DNA of 64,000 bases, from positions 1 to 64,000 of the forward strand of contig CANMSL010000008.1 of the NCBI GenBank assembly GCA_947500505.1, given 5' to 3'. Below are positions 17,937 through 28,175 of the stretch, one piece after another (position 1 is the first letter of the stretch; the number at the start of each line of letters is the position of its first letter). A model generated the notes under the pieces. That model was not told the DNA's origin and ran no database searches. It worked only from the letters and a program-made list of their open reading frames with translations. The translations under genes and the position numbers were made by a program. The DNA comes from an uncultured Aquimarina sp. (GTDB lineage Bacteria > Bacteroidota > Bacteroidia > Flavobacteriales > Flavobacteriaceae).

Positions 17937-19514
17937 ATGAAACAAATACTACTTTTTTGTATAGCATCGTTGCTATACGCGGTATCTATTGCACAAAGTG
18001 CAAATTTAGATCGAGAAAATTTTAGAACTTCAATTGTAAATTTACCTTCTAAACCCATCCTTGATGATAGCAAAAGAACCTATTCCATCAATACCAATGC
18101 TATTAGTATTCCTGGATTTTCTAAAGTAAAATCAGGAGGGACTCTAGACGTTAATTATAAATTTCACGGTACTAAAATCGGAACCGTAGATATCAAAAAA
18201 GAGAAACACGAAAGAAAAGATAAAGAAGGTAAAGTACTTTCTGTAAGTTATACCTATACTGCAAATGTAAGCTACTCTTCATCTGCAACTTTATTAGTTA
18301 ACAATGCTATCACTGCAGAATCATATGACAAGGGATATTCTGAAAGCTATAGCTATACCAGTAAATCATTTAATTCGTACAAAGGCGCTCAGGAATACTA
18401 TAACAATAACCGACATAGCCTAAGAGATAAATATAAGAGTGAGCACAGAAGGCAGTTTAAAAATTCAGCTAAAAACCATCTTCTTAGAACTTATGGATAT
18501 GACATAGAATCTCACGAACGAGAATTTTTCTGGATTTTAGCATCAAAGAAACATCCTGAATTTGCTAAACATCAAGAAGCTTTTCAGACATTGAAAACCG
18601 CTTTTGAAAAAATGAAATACAATGCATCTATTGATTCTCTAAAAACTGAAGTAATGCCTGTCATCGATTACTTCAACAGCGTGATTCCTAATTATCAAGG
18701 TAAAAAAAGAAAAATTCGGAAAGTAAGATATGCCAGTTATTACAATATTGCAAAAATCTACTACTATCTGGATATGCCCGAAAAAACCAAAGAATACGCT
18801 CAAAAATTAATAGATAATGATTATGATAAATCAGATGGTAGATATCTAAACGAAATTGCTGATAACTTATTAAAAAAATTCGAGGTCAACAAAATCAAAA
18901 CACGTCATTTTGAAGTAGTTACAGAAGACCTGAGCAATCAGGGAGTAGACAACCAAGAAAATGAAGTTGCCGAGATTGAAGTTAATAAAGCATATTTAAT
19001 TACCAAAGAAAATGATACCACCCTTGTGGATATTAAAACTTCGGATATGAATGCTATTGCATACAGCTTAAAAACTGTAGAATACGACCAGAATGGTAAA
19101 CCTTTTGGTACCAGAGTAAGAAAAGCTAAAAATTGTAAAGAGCTTGTATTCGTTGATGGAGATCGTTTTAGAAACATACAGTTTAAAGAATCTTCGATTA
19201 AAAATGGGGAAGTTGATGCAGGTCAGATGATATTAGGAGCCGCAACAGATAAACTGTGCAAAATTTTATTTGAGTCTGAAAAAATAAACCTGTACCTTTT
19301 TAATAATAAAGAGCTCGTAATTCTTCCTTCTGGAAGTGAAAAAGGAAAATCCACCATGTCTACCGGATATGTATTTAGCTTTAAAAAGAACCTTACCAAA
19401 TTAGCTGAAGGATGCTCTGAGGTTCAGGAAAAAGTGGCGGCCAAAGAATATAAAAATAATCCGGAAGATTTACTTCAGTTCTGTAAAGACCTGACTAATT
19501 GTGTAGTAGAATAA
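17937..19514 (+). CDS. Secreted protein of unknown function
   Basis: A 525-residue protein with a clear signal peptide (1-19, AIAQ-S). Residues ~45-120 contain beta strands (GTLDVNYKFHGTKIGTVDIKK). The middle (150-310) is helical and TPR-like, with SYYNIAKIYYYLDMPEKTKEYAQKLI. The C-terminal part reads like a conserved domain on metabolic or damage readout (KTVEYDQNGKPFGTRVRKAKNCKELVFVDG split by loops). I do not recognise the family. It has its own promoter and a perfect terminator, so it is monocistronic. Confidence 0.7.
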   Translation: MKQILLFCIASLLYAVSIAQSANLDRENFRTSIVNLPSKPILDDSKRTYSINTNAISIPGFSKVKSGGTLDVNYKFHGTKIGTVDIKKEKHERKDKEGKVLSVSYTYTANVSYSSSATLLVNNAITAESYDKGYSESYSYTSKSFNSYKGAQEYYNNNRHSLRDKYKSEHRRQFKNSAKNHLLRTYGYDIESHEREFFWILASKKHPEFAKHQEAFQTLKTAFEKMKYNASIDSLKTEVMPVIDYFNSVIPNYQGKKRKIRKVRYASYYNIAKIYYYLDMPEKTKEYAQKLIDNDYDKSDGRYLNEIADNLLKKFEVNKIKTRHFEVVTEDLSNQGVDNQENEVAEIEVNKAYLITKENDTTLVDIKTSDMNAIAYSLKTVEYDQNGKPFGTRVRKAKNCKELVFVDGDRFRNIQFKESSIKNGEVDAGQMILGAATDKLCKILFESEKINLYLFNNKELVILPSGSEKGKSTMSTGYVFSFKKNLTKLAEGCSEVQEKVAAKEYKNNPEDLLQFCKDLTNCVVE

Positions 19515-19538
19515 TCTTACATTTTATATACTTTACGT

Positions 19539-19570
19539 AAAGAACGCAACCCAAATGGGTTGCGTTCTTT
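19539..19570 (+). terminator. Perfect 14-bp terminator hairpin
   Basis: AAAGAACGCAACCC (19539-19552), loop AAAT, GGGTTGCGTTCTTT (19557-19570): 14 perfect pairs just after the 17937 gene. Confidence 0.9.
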
Positions 19571-20010
19571 GATTAATTAACTCGGAGCTCGATGTAACAA
19601 TTTAGTTCTAAAAAGCCGTCAGATTGAGTAGTTTTTCATGGTGAAACGTAAAAAAATTAGCCTGTCCGTCCGCCCTAGACCGAGTATAGAAATTAGCCTT
19701 TTATCTTAAATTACTTATCTATTAGCGAGGCAGGTGTTCGATACAATCCGCCTGAGACGGATCTGACTGACTTAAAATTACTATAGACACTGCTATATTC
19801 ATCAGTTTGAAAAATAAAAGTATCAGTACTAGTTGTAAGCTACAACCGATAACTAATTCTGAAACAAAAGAAGCTCATAATTCTTTGTTGAAATTATTAA
19901 TCACAGTATACTTATCTTTTTTAACTTCATAAACTATTAATTATTCATACACCTAGTAAAAAAATACATCAATACAAGGAATCAATTACGGTTTATCAGT
20001 AATTTAATTT
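19571..20010. other. Intergenic, no gene seen; degraded repeat
   Basis: About 440 nt without a supported ORF. A GC-richer patch at 19656-19772, with fragments such as CCGCCTGAGACGGATC and GCGAGGCAGGTGTTCG, looks like the decayed remains of one of the chromosomal repeat families. The rest is AT-rich. Confidence 0.4.
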
Positions 20011-20039
20011 TTGCATAAAACAATAATCTCCTATATTTG
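20011..20039 (+). promoter_or_regulatory. Promoter of SPOR-domain gene
   Basis: TTG (20011-20013), an 18-nt spacer and TATATTTG (20032-20039), 20 nt before the start codon. Confidence 0.65.
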
Positions 20040-20059
20040 AACCTATTAAAATCACAATC

Positions 20060-20680
20060 ATGCCTTACATCAGCGATGACGAACTATTGGATTTTCAGGT
20101 CCAGATAGACGAAGCAAAAGAAGAGAAACGAGTAATTAATTTTGCTCATACCAAAGCACTTAGAGATGAGCAAGAGAACTCTAGAAAATTTAAAATTGCA
20201 ACAATTATTTTAGGGATCATAGCGCTCCTTGGAGTTGCAGGGACAGTTTACTTTATGAATTTTGGAAATTCTGACGGAATGATTGCCAAAAGTGAATCCA
20301 AGGCAGAATCCGATTTGCTCAAAAATAAAATTGCCGAGCTGGAAGATACCATCAAAAATTTATCAATGGATCAAGAGATCAATAATTCCAGTGATGATGA
20401 CCTGAATATGGAAGAAGAAAAAGCCTCTTTACAGGATCAGTTGATTTATGCTGTACAGATAGGCGCTTTTGAAAAAAGAGATTTATCGCTGTATTCTGAT
20501 AAATTCGTTAATTTCAGAGAAATCAAAGCCGGCAACTTTAATAAATATGCTCTTGGTAATTTTGCATCCTTACCCGAAGCTAAAAAATTTCGAAGAGAAT
20601 TAGTTCGTTTAGGCTTTAGAGGTGCTTTTATAGCTTCTTACCAAAATGGCGAAAGAGTAAAAATTGAGGAAGCATGGTAA
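20060..20680 (+). CDS. SPOR-domain inner-membrane protein
   Basis: A 206-residue bitopic protein: cytoplasmic N-terminus, one membrane helix at ~45-67 (IATIILGIIALLGVAGTVYF), a coiled-coil-prone acidic linker, and a C-terminal SPOR domain (~130-206; YAVQIGAFEKRDL, KYALGNFASLPEAKKFRREL). SPOR domains bind denuded septal peptidoglycan, so a role in cell division or envelope organisation is likely. The specific partner is unknown. It has its own promoter. Confidence 0.88.
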   Translation: MPYISDDELLDFQVQIDEAKEEKRVINFAHTKALRDEQENSRKFKIATIILGIIALLGVAGTVYFMNFGNSDGMIAKSESKAESDLLKNKIAELEDTIKNLSMDQEINNSSDDDLNMEEEKASLQDQLIYAVQIGAFEKRDLSLYSDKFVNFREIKAGNFNKYALGNFASLPEAKKFRRELVRLGFRGAFIASYQNGERVKIEEAW

Positions 20681-20689
20681 CAAAAAAAC

Positions 20690-20725
20690 CTTGAAATTTA
20701 CTTTACGAAAACCTCAAGGAATTTT
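20690..20725 (+). terminator. Terminator after SPOR gene
   Basis: CCTTGA (from 20690) pairs with TCAAGG (20714-20719), followed by AATTTTT. The stem is short, so confidence is moderate. Confidence 0.5.
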
Positions 20726-20755
20726 TCTTAACTAACCAACTCAAATTTTAAGCTT

Positions 20756-21100
20756 TTAAACGTTTACCACTACATAATCCCTACCGGATTTTTTGTAGTA
20801 AACTCCTTTATGTTTGTAATATCGTATACCCTTTACCTTGACTAGCTTATATCCAGTAGGCAACACATTTATGCGTAGTCCGACAGGTGCTGCAACGCTC
20901 ACACATCTTCTATTCTTTTTTATATACCAAACACCTCCGCTTCTGTAATACTTTACATTCTTATGAACTACAATTCTTGGTTTATGTACTTTAGTAACTA
21001 CTACTCGATTCGCTGGGTACACTCTCACTGTAGTCGCACAAGACGCTGTTAGTGTAGATAACAAAATACCAAATACTAATGTTCTTAATAGTACCTTCAT
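20756..21100 (-). CDS. DUF6515-like small lipoprotein
   Basis: A 114-residue protein from MKVLLRTL; in-frame ATGs 3 and 9 nt upstream are alternatives. The signal peptide ends in lipobox TASC. The mature part is basic and rich in Val and Tyr, with two similar YYxxxGVxYxK units: KYYRSGGVWYIKK and RYYKHKGVYYKK. This resembles the DUF6515 family of envelope proteins. Function unknown. It has a 74-nt gap to the GDYXXLXY gene upstream. Confidence 0.7.
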   Translation of the reverse strand: MKVLLRTLVFGILLSTLTASCATTVRVYPANRVVVTKVHKPRIVVHKNVKYYRSGGVWYIKKNRRCVSVAAPVGLRINVLPTGYKLVKVKGIRYYKHKGVYYKKSGRDYVVVNV

Positions 21101-21174
21101 CATAATCATCTTTTTTTGTTCTTTGTTATTATGACTATTGTTATCAAAAAAGGTTTAATCTTAATCTAAAAAAT

Positions 21175-21726
21175 TTATTTCTCTACATACTCTTGTATAG
21201 GAATATCGTTTATGAATACATCTTTTAGAACTACATCATCACCGTTTATATATACTAATGCATATACATTTTTAGGTATGCTATCCCTATTGACTTTGTT
21301 GTACGCTAGCTCCGCATCATATGCCTTGGTTTCTTCCATATAAAAAGTATTAAAAGGTAATTGAAAGTTCACTTTACCTTTATAATAATAGGTAACCCGA
21401 GCCGTTACATAATCGGCTTCGGTTTGTAAAGGTGTTTTGCTGATTTGCGAAACTTCTGCGAAACCTTCACTATCATTTTTAAGATAAATATAGATCTCCT
21501 CTCCCACCACATAGGTAGAATTTTCCGTATTAAAATGATTCATCTCATACTGTAATGTAATATACTTACCTCTAAACGGATCTGTTGGATCAATCGGTCT
21601 GGTTCTAAACTTATAGGCTTCTCCAGAAATTATCGCATCCTCACTATCCATAACCATTTGGATAGGCACAAAAATCTGAGCCAACGCTACTATAACAAAT
21701 AGTATAAATAAATAGATGATTTTCAT
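21175..21726 (-). CDS. GDYXXLXY domain protein
   Basis: A 183-residue protein with one N-terminal membrane helix or signal anchor (IIYLFILFVIVALAQIFV). The family's core block appears here as RPIDPTDPFRGKYITLQYEMN split over residues ~42-62, where GKYITLQY replaces the namesake GDYxxLxY. Such proteins commonly sit beside DUF2157 and DUF4401 membrane proteins, as here, and are extracytoplasmic of unknown function. It starts 12 nt after the DUF2157 stop, so the two are an operon. Confidence 0.85.
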   Translation of the reverse strand: MKIIYLFILFVIVALAQIFVPIQMVMDSEDAIISGEAYKFRTRPIDPTDPFRGKYITLQYEMNHFNTENSTYVVGEEIYIYLKNDSEGFAEVSQISKTPLQTEADYVTARVTYYYKGKVNFQLPFNTFYMEETKAYDAELAYNKVNRDSIPKNVYALVYINGDDVVLKDVFINDIPIQEYVEK

Positions 21727-21738
21727 TTCAGTGTGTTT

Positions 21739-23022
21739 TTAGTGTATTAGTTTTTTTTGCTGTCTTTTTAGCATCCTATAGTTGGTTATAAAAAAACCAA
21801 CACCAACAATGACAAATAACAATCCCCGTATTACAAAACTCATATCCGTATCAAAGAATCTGCATATTATTAGTATGGAAACAATCAATAATCCATAATT
21901 AAGAATCCCAAAATTAAATGTATCCGCACCAATCTTGATAGCTGTAATTCCTAGTACAAAAACTAATATATTGGTTAAGATCATTGGCACTGTGGACATT
22001 CCTGAAAGTAAAAAGAACAACCCCCAAAATATTAAAAATGAAACTTGAAATGAATTTATCGATCGGATTCCTTTTTTTATGACAGTATATCCCAAAATCG
22101 AAATTGCTACAACTCCTAAAGCCAATGATGTATAAAATTCCTGAGAACGATAAATTGTTGTATCATACATTTCTTCCCAAGGCCATCTGAATGTAAATAT
22201 CATTAGCAAAATAATAGTTCCTAGGGAACCAATGATCAGGTGTCCATTCCTTAGTGTTCTTAATTCTCTAAATACCAGCAATCTTCCAATATTGTAGAAT
22301 ATTCCAAAAAGGGTCATGTACATCACAAAACCCAATTCCTCATTACCTTTTACAAATGCTGCTAAGCCAACTGTAATACTTACTGGTACGATCCAGCTAA
22401 AAATTGTGGTTGTATTGCTTAGTAGACTATTCTTTACTAGTACCCAGTAATTTGGTATGATTGCCAAAACAAAGCCCACGTATAGCCAAGGTGTTTCATT
22501 ACTTTTATAATTCCAAAGGCCAACTTCTGTCGCATAATAAGTGCTTGATAAGATCACTAGTAATGCAACTGCGTGAGATCTAAGCAGGTAGATTAATGGC
22601 AGACAAAGTATAGTCCAGGTACGTAAAAACGAGCCTAAATCACCGGATATATTATAAATCTGACTTACCAAAGAGATACTAGCTCCAACTGCAAAAAACA
22701 AGAAAGTTCCTGAGGCCTCTTTCCATGTACGGGCTTTATTTTTCAGAATAGAAAAGCCTGCCGCACATTGCCCGATGAATAATGGAATGAATGCCAATAT
22801 TGTTTTTGTTATTCTTGAGAAATCATCCCAATTGTGTGCTAGCATCAGAATAATACCAGATCCTACCAGCAATGCTCCAAAGACCCCGAATATGGTAAAT
22901 AATCTATTAGGTTTAGCAGCCTGCTTCTGGTCATAATATAGCGATATCTTATCGGCAATCTCAGATGAGATCACTTGATCTCTGGCCAATTCTTCTAATT
23001 CTTTATTAAATTTTGAACTCAT
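21739..23022 (-). CDS. DUF2157 multi-spanning membrane protein
   Basis: A 427-residue protein. The N-terminal cytoplasmic DUF2157 region (residues 1-45, with ELARDQVISSEIADKISLYY) is followed by about 12 membrane helices. The first hydrophobic segment and its GSGIILMLAHNWDDFSR block are typical of the family. Function unknown. Forms an operon with the GDYXXLXY gene downstream and probably with the small membrane protein gene 24 nt upstream. Confidence 0.88.
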   Translation of the reverse strand: MSSKFNKELEELARDQVISSEIADKISLYYDQKQAAKPNRLFTIFGVFGALLVGSGIILMLAHNWDDFSRITKTILAFIPLFIGQCAAGFSILKNKARTWKEASGTFLFFAVGASISLVSQIYNISGDLGSFLRTWTILCLPLIYLLRSHAVALLVILSSTYYATEVGLWNYKSNETPWLYVGFVLAIIPNYWVLVKNSLLSNTTTIFSWIVPVSITVGLAAFVKGNEELGFVMYMTLFGIFYNIGRLLVFRELRTLRNGHLIIGSLGTIILLMIFTFRWPWEEMYDTTIYRSQEFYTSLALGVVAISILGYTVIKKGIRSINSFQVSFLIFWGLFFLLSGMSTVPMILTNILVFVLGITAIKIGADTFNFGILNYGLLIVSILIICRFFDTDMSFVIRGLLFVIVGVGFFITNYRMLKRQQKKLIH

Positions 23023-23046
23023 GATATGATGATTAAAAAATTGTAA

Positions 23047-23328
23047 TTATTCAAAGGGAAACATCAGCAATGCTCCTACTAATAATGAAGAATAAAAGCA
23101 AATTAGTAAAGGCATTACGATACTTCTTTTTGTATCCGATTTTATAACATAGTAAGTTATTGTTCCAAAAACACTCCCGATTATTATGAAAAATGGAATC
23201 GTTAACACAAATATCAAAGAGACTCCCCCACCTCCAACAGGAACTATTTTAGACAAAAATAGTGTCAAAAACCCACAGCAAATAAGAAGAAATACGTGAA
23301 TACGTCTTAAACTTTTTTCCATAACCAT
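23047..23328 (-). CDS. Small three-helix membrane protein
   Basis: A 93-residue protein with three predicted membrane helices (IHVFLLICCGFLTLFL, LIFVLTIPFFIIIGSVFG, MPLLICFYSSLLVGALLM). A second possible start, MEKSL, lies two codons in. I do not recognise a family. It lies 24 nt upstream of the DUF2157 gene in the same direction and after a strong terminator, so it probably begins that operon. Confidence 0.6.
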   Translation of the reverse strand: MVMEKSLRRIHVFLLICCGFLTLFLSKIVPVGGGGVSLIFVLTIPFFIIIGSVFGTITYYVIKSDTKRSIVMPLLICFYSSLLVGALLMFPFE

Positions 23329-23340
23329 TGCTTCTTATTT

Positions 23341-23372
23341 AAAAAAAGGCAGCTGCGGCTGTAGCTGCCTTT
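23341..23372. terminator. Terminator after yiaA-like gene
   Basis: AAAAAGGCAGCT pairs with AGCTGCCTTTT around an 8-nt loop. It has A/T tracts on both sides, so it could work in both directions. Confidence 0.8.
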
Positions 23373-23432
23373 TCTAATCATCAAAACAAGGAACTACATA
23401 GTTGCAGTTCCTCCTTTTGATTAGTGTTCCAA

Positions 23433-23909
23433 TTATGCATCCTTACTTTCAATGAATTTTTTATCTCTGGTGTTTTTTTGCACTGCAATGGCAGCAAATA
23501 AGCTTAGGGTAAATGACATCCCGTAGAATCCTTTTTCACTAAGATCCAGATCTGCATTCCATAATCCTATGATCAATAATACAATGGATGCTAATGCAGC
23601 AAACCAACTGATTCCATAGTAGATTTCTGTTACTTGCAATCCTTCTAACTTATCTCGTACATTTTTCTGAACCGATACAGCAGAGAACAATCCAAATAAT
23701 AAAATAGTAAAATAATACCCCTTCTCATTCAGTAGCATTTCTGCATTCCATAAACCAGTACAGAATGAAATCATACCTGCAAACAATGCTACCCACGAAG
23801 CGCTTATAAACGCCGGTGTTGGTTTTTGATCATATACCTTGATTTCTTTTTTATCGATGTTGTCTTTACTAATTTCTTCTGTTACATCGTTACTAAACTT
23901 ATAGTCCAT
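23433..23909 (-). CDS. YiaA/YiaB family inner-membrane protein
   Basis: A 158-residue protein with two copies of the YiaA/B two-helix unit: [23 protein letters not shown] followed by [26 protein letters not shown], then a second set ending [20 protein letters not shown] (quoted in parts). This duplication is characteristic of YiaA. Role unknown. Monocistronic by its downstream terminator. Confidence 0.88.
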   Translation of the reverse strand: MDYKFSNDVTEEISKDNIDKKEIKVYDQKPTPAFISASWVALFAGMISFCTGLWNAEMLLNEKGYYFTILLFGLFSAVSVQKNVRDKLEGLQVTEIYYGISWFAALASIVLLIIGLWNADLDLSEKGFYGMSFTLSLFAAIAVQKNTRDKKFIESKDA

Positions 23910-24089
23910 AATAATTGATTTTGATGATTAAATTTTTATTTCAATTGTTTGTTTTGAACAGAACAAATTTGCAACGACTTGATCATTTAAAAAATTCAAT
24001 ATTCACAAAAAACTGATGATATATTTTTTAATTATAACTAATTTAATCAATATTTATAGTACTTTTAAGCCATATATACTTATGATATA

Positions 24090-25586
24090 ATGAATACACT
24101 TTCTTCTATAATCGCTACCTTATCTTCTGAAGAAAAGAGAAGTTTTATAAGTAACCTCAAACAAAAAAATAAAAGAAACGACACTAAAAACATCCAGTTA
24201 TTCAAACTGTTAGACACTACTCCAGACAGTAAAAACTTAGATATACAGCTATACGGAAAAAGGGCTAAAGGCGCTTTTCACGCACTCTGCAAAAGACTGC
24301 ACGATAACTTAATCGATTTTATTGCTACCAAAAGTTTTGAAAGCGAAACATCTGAAGAGATGGAAATCCTCAAACTATTGTTGGCCAGTAGAATTTTCTT
24401 TGAACAGAAACAATATAAAATCGCAGTAAAAACTATAAAAAAAGCAGAACTAAAGGCCAAAACACACGACTTATTTAGTATACTACACGAAATTTATTAT
24501 ACCAGAATTCAATACGCTCATAAAGATCCTCATACGCCGTTAGAATACCTAATAAGAGATTTTAGAAACAATCAGAAATTATTACAGCAAGAAGAAAATC
24601 TAAATCTTTTTTACGCTAATATTCAGAATAAGCTTTCGCAAAACAGGAGTAATATCACTCAAGCCATTCGTGATTCTTTAGACAATTTCGATCTTTCGAT
24701 TACAAACGACTTAACTTTTAGATCATTATTCAAAATACTCGAAATCATAAATCAAGCTGCAAATGCAGCTCGTAATTTTCATTCAATTCTTTCTTTTGTA
24801 GAAAAGACATATCAGCTAATCGAATCAAAGGAACAACTTACTGATAAACACCTATTCTACCATATTCAGATACTATATTATGTTGCTAATTCTTATTTTA
24901 GAAATAAAAATTTTGTTACCTCGCAAGAATACTTAAAAAGAATGGAGCAACAGATGACAAAACAAAGAGGGAAGTATTATAAAAGATTTCTCCCTCAACT
25001 TGAACTCCTGAAAGCTCTGAACGATAATTATACTGGCGAAGCAGAAAAAGCAATTATGACTTTGGAGAATTTTGATTTCAGCAAGTTTAAGGATCAAACA
25101 ATGTATATTTTGGATTTAAAACTGACTTTAATTATGTTTTACTTTCAGCAATCCAAATTCCAAGAAGCATTGAGACTCTTTAATGAATTGCATCACAGTG
25201 ATACCTGGTACACAGAAAAAGCCGGAATCATATGGGTAATTAAAAAAAACCTATTGGAAATATTATTACATATAGAATTAAATCATATCGACCTAGTAGA
25301 GTCTAGAATTAAGGGTTTTAGAAAAAAACATCGCAGCTATCTTAAAAGTAGTAATGAAGATCGGGTTTTAGAATTTTTATCCCTAACAATCACTTATTAC
25401 AAGCATGGTGATTCTTTAGACACGAAAAAATTTTTAGATAAAATCCAGTATTCTTTAATCCAAAACATTGCAGATCAAGAAGATATCTTTGCTATGAGTT
25501 TCTATGCCTGGCTAAAGGCAAGAATTTTAAAATCAAACTTGTATCAAACCACCATACAAGTTGTTACCCAATCGGACAAAGACTAA
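24090..25586 (+). CDS. Helical-repeat protein of unknown function
   Basis: A 498-residue, almost entirely helical cytoplasmic protein without signal or membrane segments. TPR-like helix pairs are visible, for example QILYYVANSYFRNKNFVTSQEYLKR and LIMFYFQQSKFQEALRLFNEL (each part of a longer pair). The N-terminal part, MNTLSSIIATLSSEEKRSFI, resembles the start of other Flavobacteriaceae 'hypothetical' TPR proteins. No enzymatic motif. Its stop overlaps by 4 nt the stop of the convergent membrane-protein gene. Confidence 0.65.
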   Translation: MNTLSSIIATLSSEEKRSFISNLKQKNKRNDTKNIQLFKLLDTTPDSKNLDIQLYGKRAKGAFHALCKRLHDNLIDFIATKSFESETSEEMEILKLLLASRIFFEQKQYKIAVKTIKKAELKAKTHDLFSILHEIYYTRIQYAHKDPHTPLEYLIRDFRNNQKLLQQEENLNLFYANIQNKLSQNRSNITQAIRDSLDNFDLSITNDLTFRSLFKILEIINQAANAARNFHSILSFVEKTYQLIESKEQLTDKHLFYHIQILYYVANSYFRNKNFVTSQEYLKRMEQQMTKQRGKYYKRFLPQLELLKALNDNYTGEAEKAIMTLENFDFSKFKDQTMYILDLKLTLIMFYFQQSKFQEALRLFNELHHSDTWYTEKAGIIWVIKKNLLEILLHIELNHIDLVESRIKGFRKKHRSYLKSSNEDRVLEFLSLTITYYKHGDSLDTKKFLDKIQYSLIQNIADQEDIFAMSFYAWLKARILKSNLYQTTIQVVTQSDKD

Positions 25587-26881
25587 TTTGTAGGATACGA
25601 AATAGTATTCAATCTTTTACTTATTTCATTCAATAATAAAATAAACAAAACCGGAATAAACCATTGGTGATACATCATATAACGGCCGATACTATGCTGT
25701 ACAATACAAACCAACATAATATTACTGAAAGTCAACAACATCATCAGCAGTGCTAATAAGGCAAGTTTCTCCTGATATCGAAACCAATAATAAAGCGATC
25801 CGATAAAAAGTAATGCACAAAACCATATCATATAGAACCCTCCAAAAGCGTGCTCGATATTTTTATAAAAAAGATCTAAGCATTTCCAGAAATTATCAAA
25901 TAATAGGGGCAACCACATATCCATCAAAAATTTATCGTTGGCAATCATGGCATCAAATGATCCAGGATCAAAGGGCTTCAGAAACTTCCTACCTTCTTCT
26001 GACAATATTCCGTAAGATATGTGAGCAAAATTGTAATCAAAATGATGAAATACATTATCATTAAGCGGAACATAAAAATCATCTAATAATTTGCGTTCTA
26101 AAGCAATTTCATACATATGTTTAAAATATGCTTGAGTTTCCGGATCATCATAGACCTGATAATCCTCGGGGTCTGACACATAAAAAGGCAGCACCATCAC
26201 CTGTGCTCCCGTACTAGAAATATTTGTGTATCTGTCGTGTATTACATAATTAAAAGTTTTCTGAAGAATGGAAACCATTAAAGGAATAAGAACAACTACC
26301 ATTATAGGAACTATCAACTTCTTTTTTTCTTTAGTTGTATACCATTGATAACCAAAAACCAGAATTAATACAGGAATACTAAAGAAAAACTGGGTTCTGA
26401 TAAGTGCGCCGATAAAAACAGCGATTAGTAACCACACTATTGCCTTATTATTTTTTAAGAAAAGATATTGTATCAAGAACGTACTAATGATCAAAAAACA
26501 AGGATACGCTAATCCTTGAGTTACAATTCGATTTACCACAAGATATTCAGAAATGAAAATAGGAGCCAACAGTATGACATCCAGTAATATTAATAAGTTC
26601 TTATGAACTTTAAATGCCTTTTCGATAGTTCTCACTAAAAATAAACAAGAAGCAAACCCCAAAACAAGTTGCAAAAATACAATGACAGGAAAATAATGAT
26701 CTTCTCCTAACAATTTTCTAAAAACAAACAAGAAGGTACCATATCCGGGTGGTGTAATCAAAGAAAATCCTACGTAACTTATAGTGTCTGGCTCGATTAC
26801 CACACCTAACCAAATTACATATATAGAAACAAGTAGATATAGAAATAATCTATGAATTTGATTAGATAAGAAATACTTCAT
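25583..26881 (-). CDS. Multi-spanning membrane protein, GT-C glycosyltransferase-like
   Basis: A 432-residue protein with about ten membrane helices and a large extracytoplasmic loop at ~215-330. The layout (helices, then a loop starting TNISSTGAQVMVLPF, then further helices) resembles GT-C fold glycosyltransferases that use lipid-linked sugars. The acidic first loop DTISYVGFS is compatible with this. No family signature is certain. It lies upstream of a GT2 gene with a 139-nt gap; both could work on a cell-surface glycan. Confidence 0.6.
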   Translation of the reverse strand: MKYFLSNQIHRLFLYLLVSIYVIWLGVVIEPDTISYVGFSLITPPGYGTFLFVFRKLLGEDHYFPVIVFLQLVLGFASCLFLVRTIEKAFKVHKNLLILLDVILLAPIFISEYLVVNRIVTQGLAYPCFLIISTFLIQYLFLKNNKAIVWLLIAVFIGALIRTQFFFSIPVLILVFGYQWYTTKEKKKLIVPIMVVVLIPLMVSILQKTFNYVIHDRYTNISSTGAQVMVLPFYVSDPEDYQVYDDPETQAYFKHMYEIALERKLLDDFYVPLNDNVFHHFDYNFAHISYGILSEEGRKFLKPFDPGSFDAMIANDKFLMDMWLPLLFDNFWKCLDLFYKNIEHAFGGFYMIWFCALLFIGSLYYWFRYQEKLALLALLMMLLTFSNIMLVCIVQHSIGRYMMYHQWFIPVLFILLLNEISKRLNTISYPTN

Positions 26882-27020
26882 GAGGTATTCTAAATTAAGG
26901 TCTAAAAGTAATTGAATTACTATAATCTATAAAGTATCAGTTCAAAAAATAAAACTCTCATAATTTAACCACAAAATTAATTGCCAGAAAAAGTCCAATA
27001 CGTTTATTTCGCTAGCATGC

Positions 27021-28175
27021 CTAATTATTATATGAATCACTTAACCCTAAAATACTAAAGAAAAAACTAAACAAGACAATCTGCAAACCGCTTAATATAG
27101 CACCGATAGCTACAATGGTTCTTTTTATATCTACAAAGTCGACTATAGGCATATCTCTATTCACAAAGCCGAAGGAGGTGGTAATGCCGAGTATTACGCC
27201 AAAAAGTATTAATCCAAATCCAATCAATAGCCCTTTTTCGAGGTTAATGACTTTAAAAATTGAACCATAGCGTTCACTTCTAGGTAGTAACCCATTACTT
27301 ACGGCAAATATCTTTATGAGTGTATAAAAAATTATAAACTGGAAACCTATCAGAGTTAGCCCGGAAGCATACATTAAGAATTTCAAGTTTGGCAAATAAT
27401 TTTGAGTATCAAAAGGAGTTAAAATTAGCACCAGTGAGCTAACAAAACCTAGCAAAAACATAAAAATTCCCGGAAACAAAAATAACCATCTGGGGCTATA
27501 CAACAACAGAAACCTTAAATGTCTCCAACCATCTCTCCAGGTTCGAAGATGAGGCTCTCTACTCCTTCCCGAAGGGAACACAATAGTAGGGACTTCTGTT
27601 ATCTTTAGCTTAGCAAGTTCTGCCTTAACTATTAATTCTGATGCAAACTCCATACCCGTTGTAGTAACGGATAATCGGTGATATGCTTCTTTAGTAAACC
27701 CCCTGAGTCCACAATGAAAATCTCCAACCTTAGAGTTAAAAAACGTTTTACCTATAAAAGTAAGAACAGGATTGCCCAAATATCTGTGTAAAAAAGACAT
27801 CGCTCCTTTCTGCATTTCGCCTATGAAACGGTTTCCAACGACCATATCAAAGCCCTCATCCAATTTCTCTACAAATAAATCCAGATTTTCCAGATCATGA
27901 CTGTCATCAGAATCTCCTATAATTACATAGTCTCCTTCTGCAACACCAATACCACCTTTAATAGCACTTCCATAGCCTCTTGTCGGAACTTTAACCAATT
28001 TCGCTCCTTCTTGTATTGCTATTTCAATAGATCCATCATCGCTTCCGTTATCTGCTACAATCACTTCTCCGTTCAACTTACTTTTTTCCAGAAACGTTTT
28101 GGCTTTTGTGATACAAACTGCCAAAGTCTCAGCCTCATTGAGACAAGGCATTACTATGGACAATTTAATCGACAT
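27021..28175 (-). CDS. GT2 polyprenyl-phosphate glycosyltransferase
   Basis: A 384-residue protein from MSIKLSIVMPCLNE; an ATG 48 nt upstream would add an unlikely 16-residue extension. The GT-A family 2 domain (1-~230) carries VIVADNGSDDGS and the metal-binding DSDDSHD region. The acceptor-side block YHRLSVTTTGMEFASELIVKA is typical of DPM1/GtrB-like enzymes. Four membrane helices follow. It likely moves a sugar onto undecaprenyl phosphate for surface glycan synthesis. Confidence 0.88.
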   Translation of the reverse strand: MSIKLSIVMPCLNEAETLAVCITKAKTFLEKSKLNGEVIVADNGSDDGSIEIAIQEGAKLVKVPTRGYGSAIKGGIGVAEGDYVIIGDSDDSHDLENLDLFVEKLDEGFDMVVGNRFIGEMQKGAMSFLHRYLGNPVLTFIGKTFFNSKVGDFHCGLRGFTKEAYHRLSVTTTGMEFASELIVKAELAKLKITEVPTIVFPSGRSREPHLRTWRDGWRHLRFLLLYSPRWLFLFPGIFMFLLGFVSSLVLILTPFDTQNYLPNLKFLMYASGLTLIGFQFIIFYTLIKIFAVSNGLLPRSERYGSIFKVINLEKGLLIGFGLILFGVILGITTSFGFVNRDMPIVDFVDIKRTIVAIGAILSGLQIVLFSFFFSILGLSDSYNN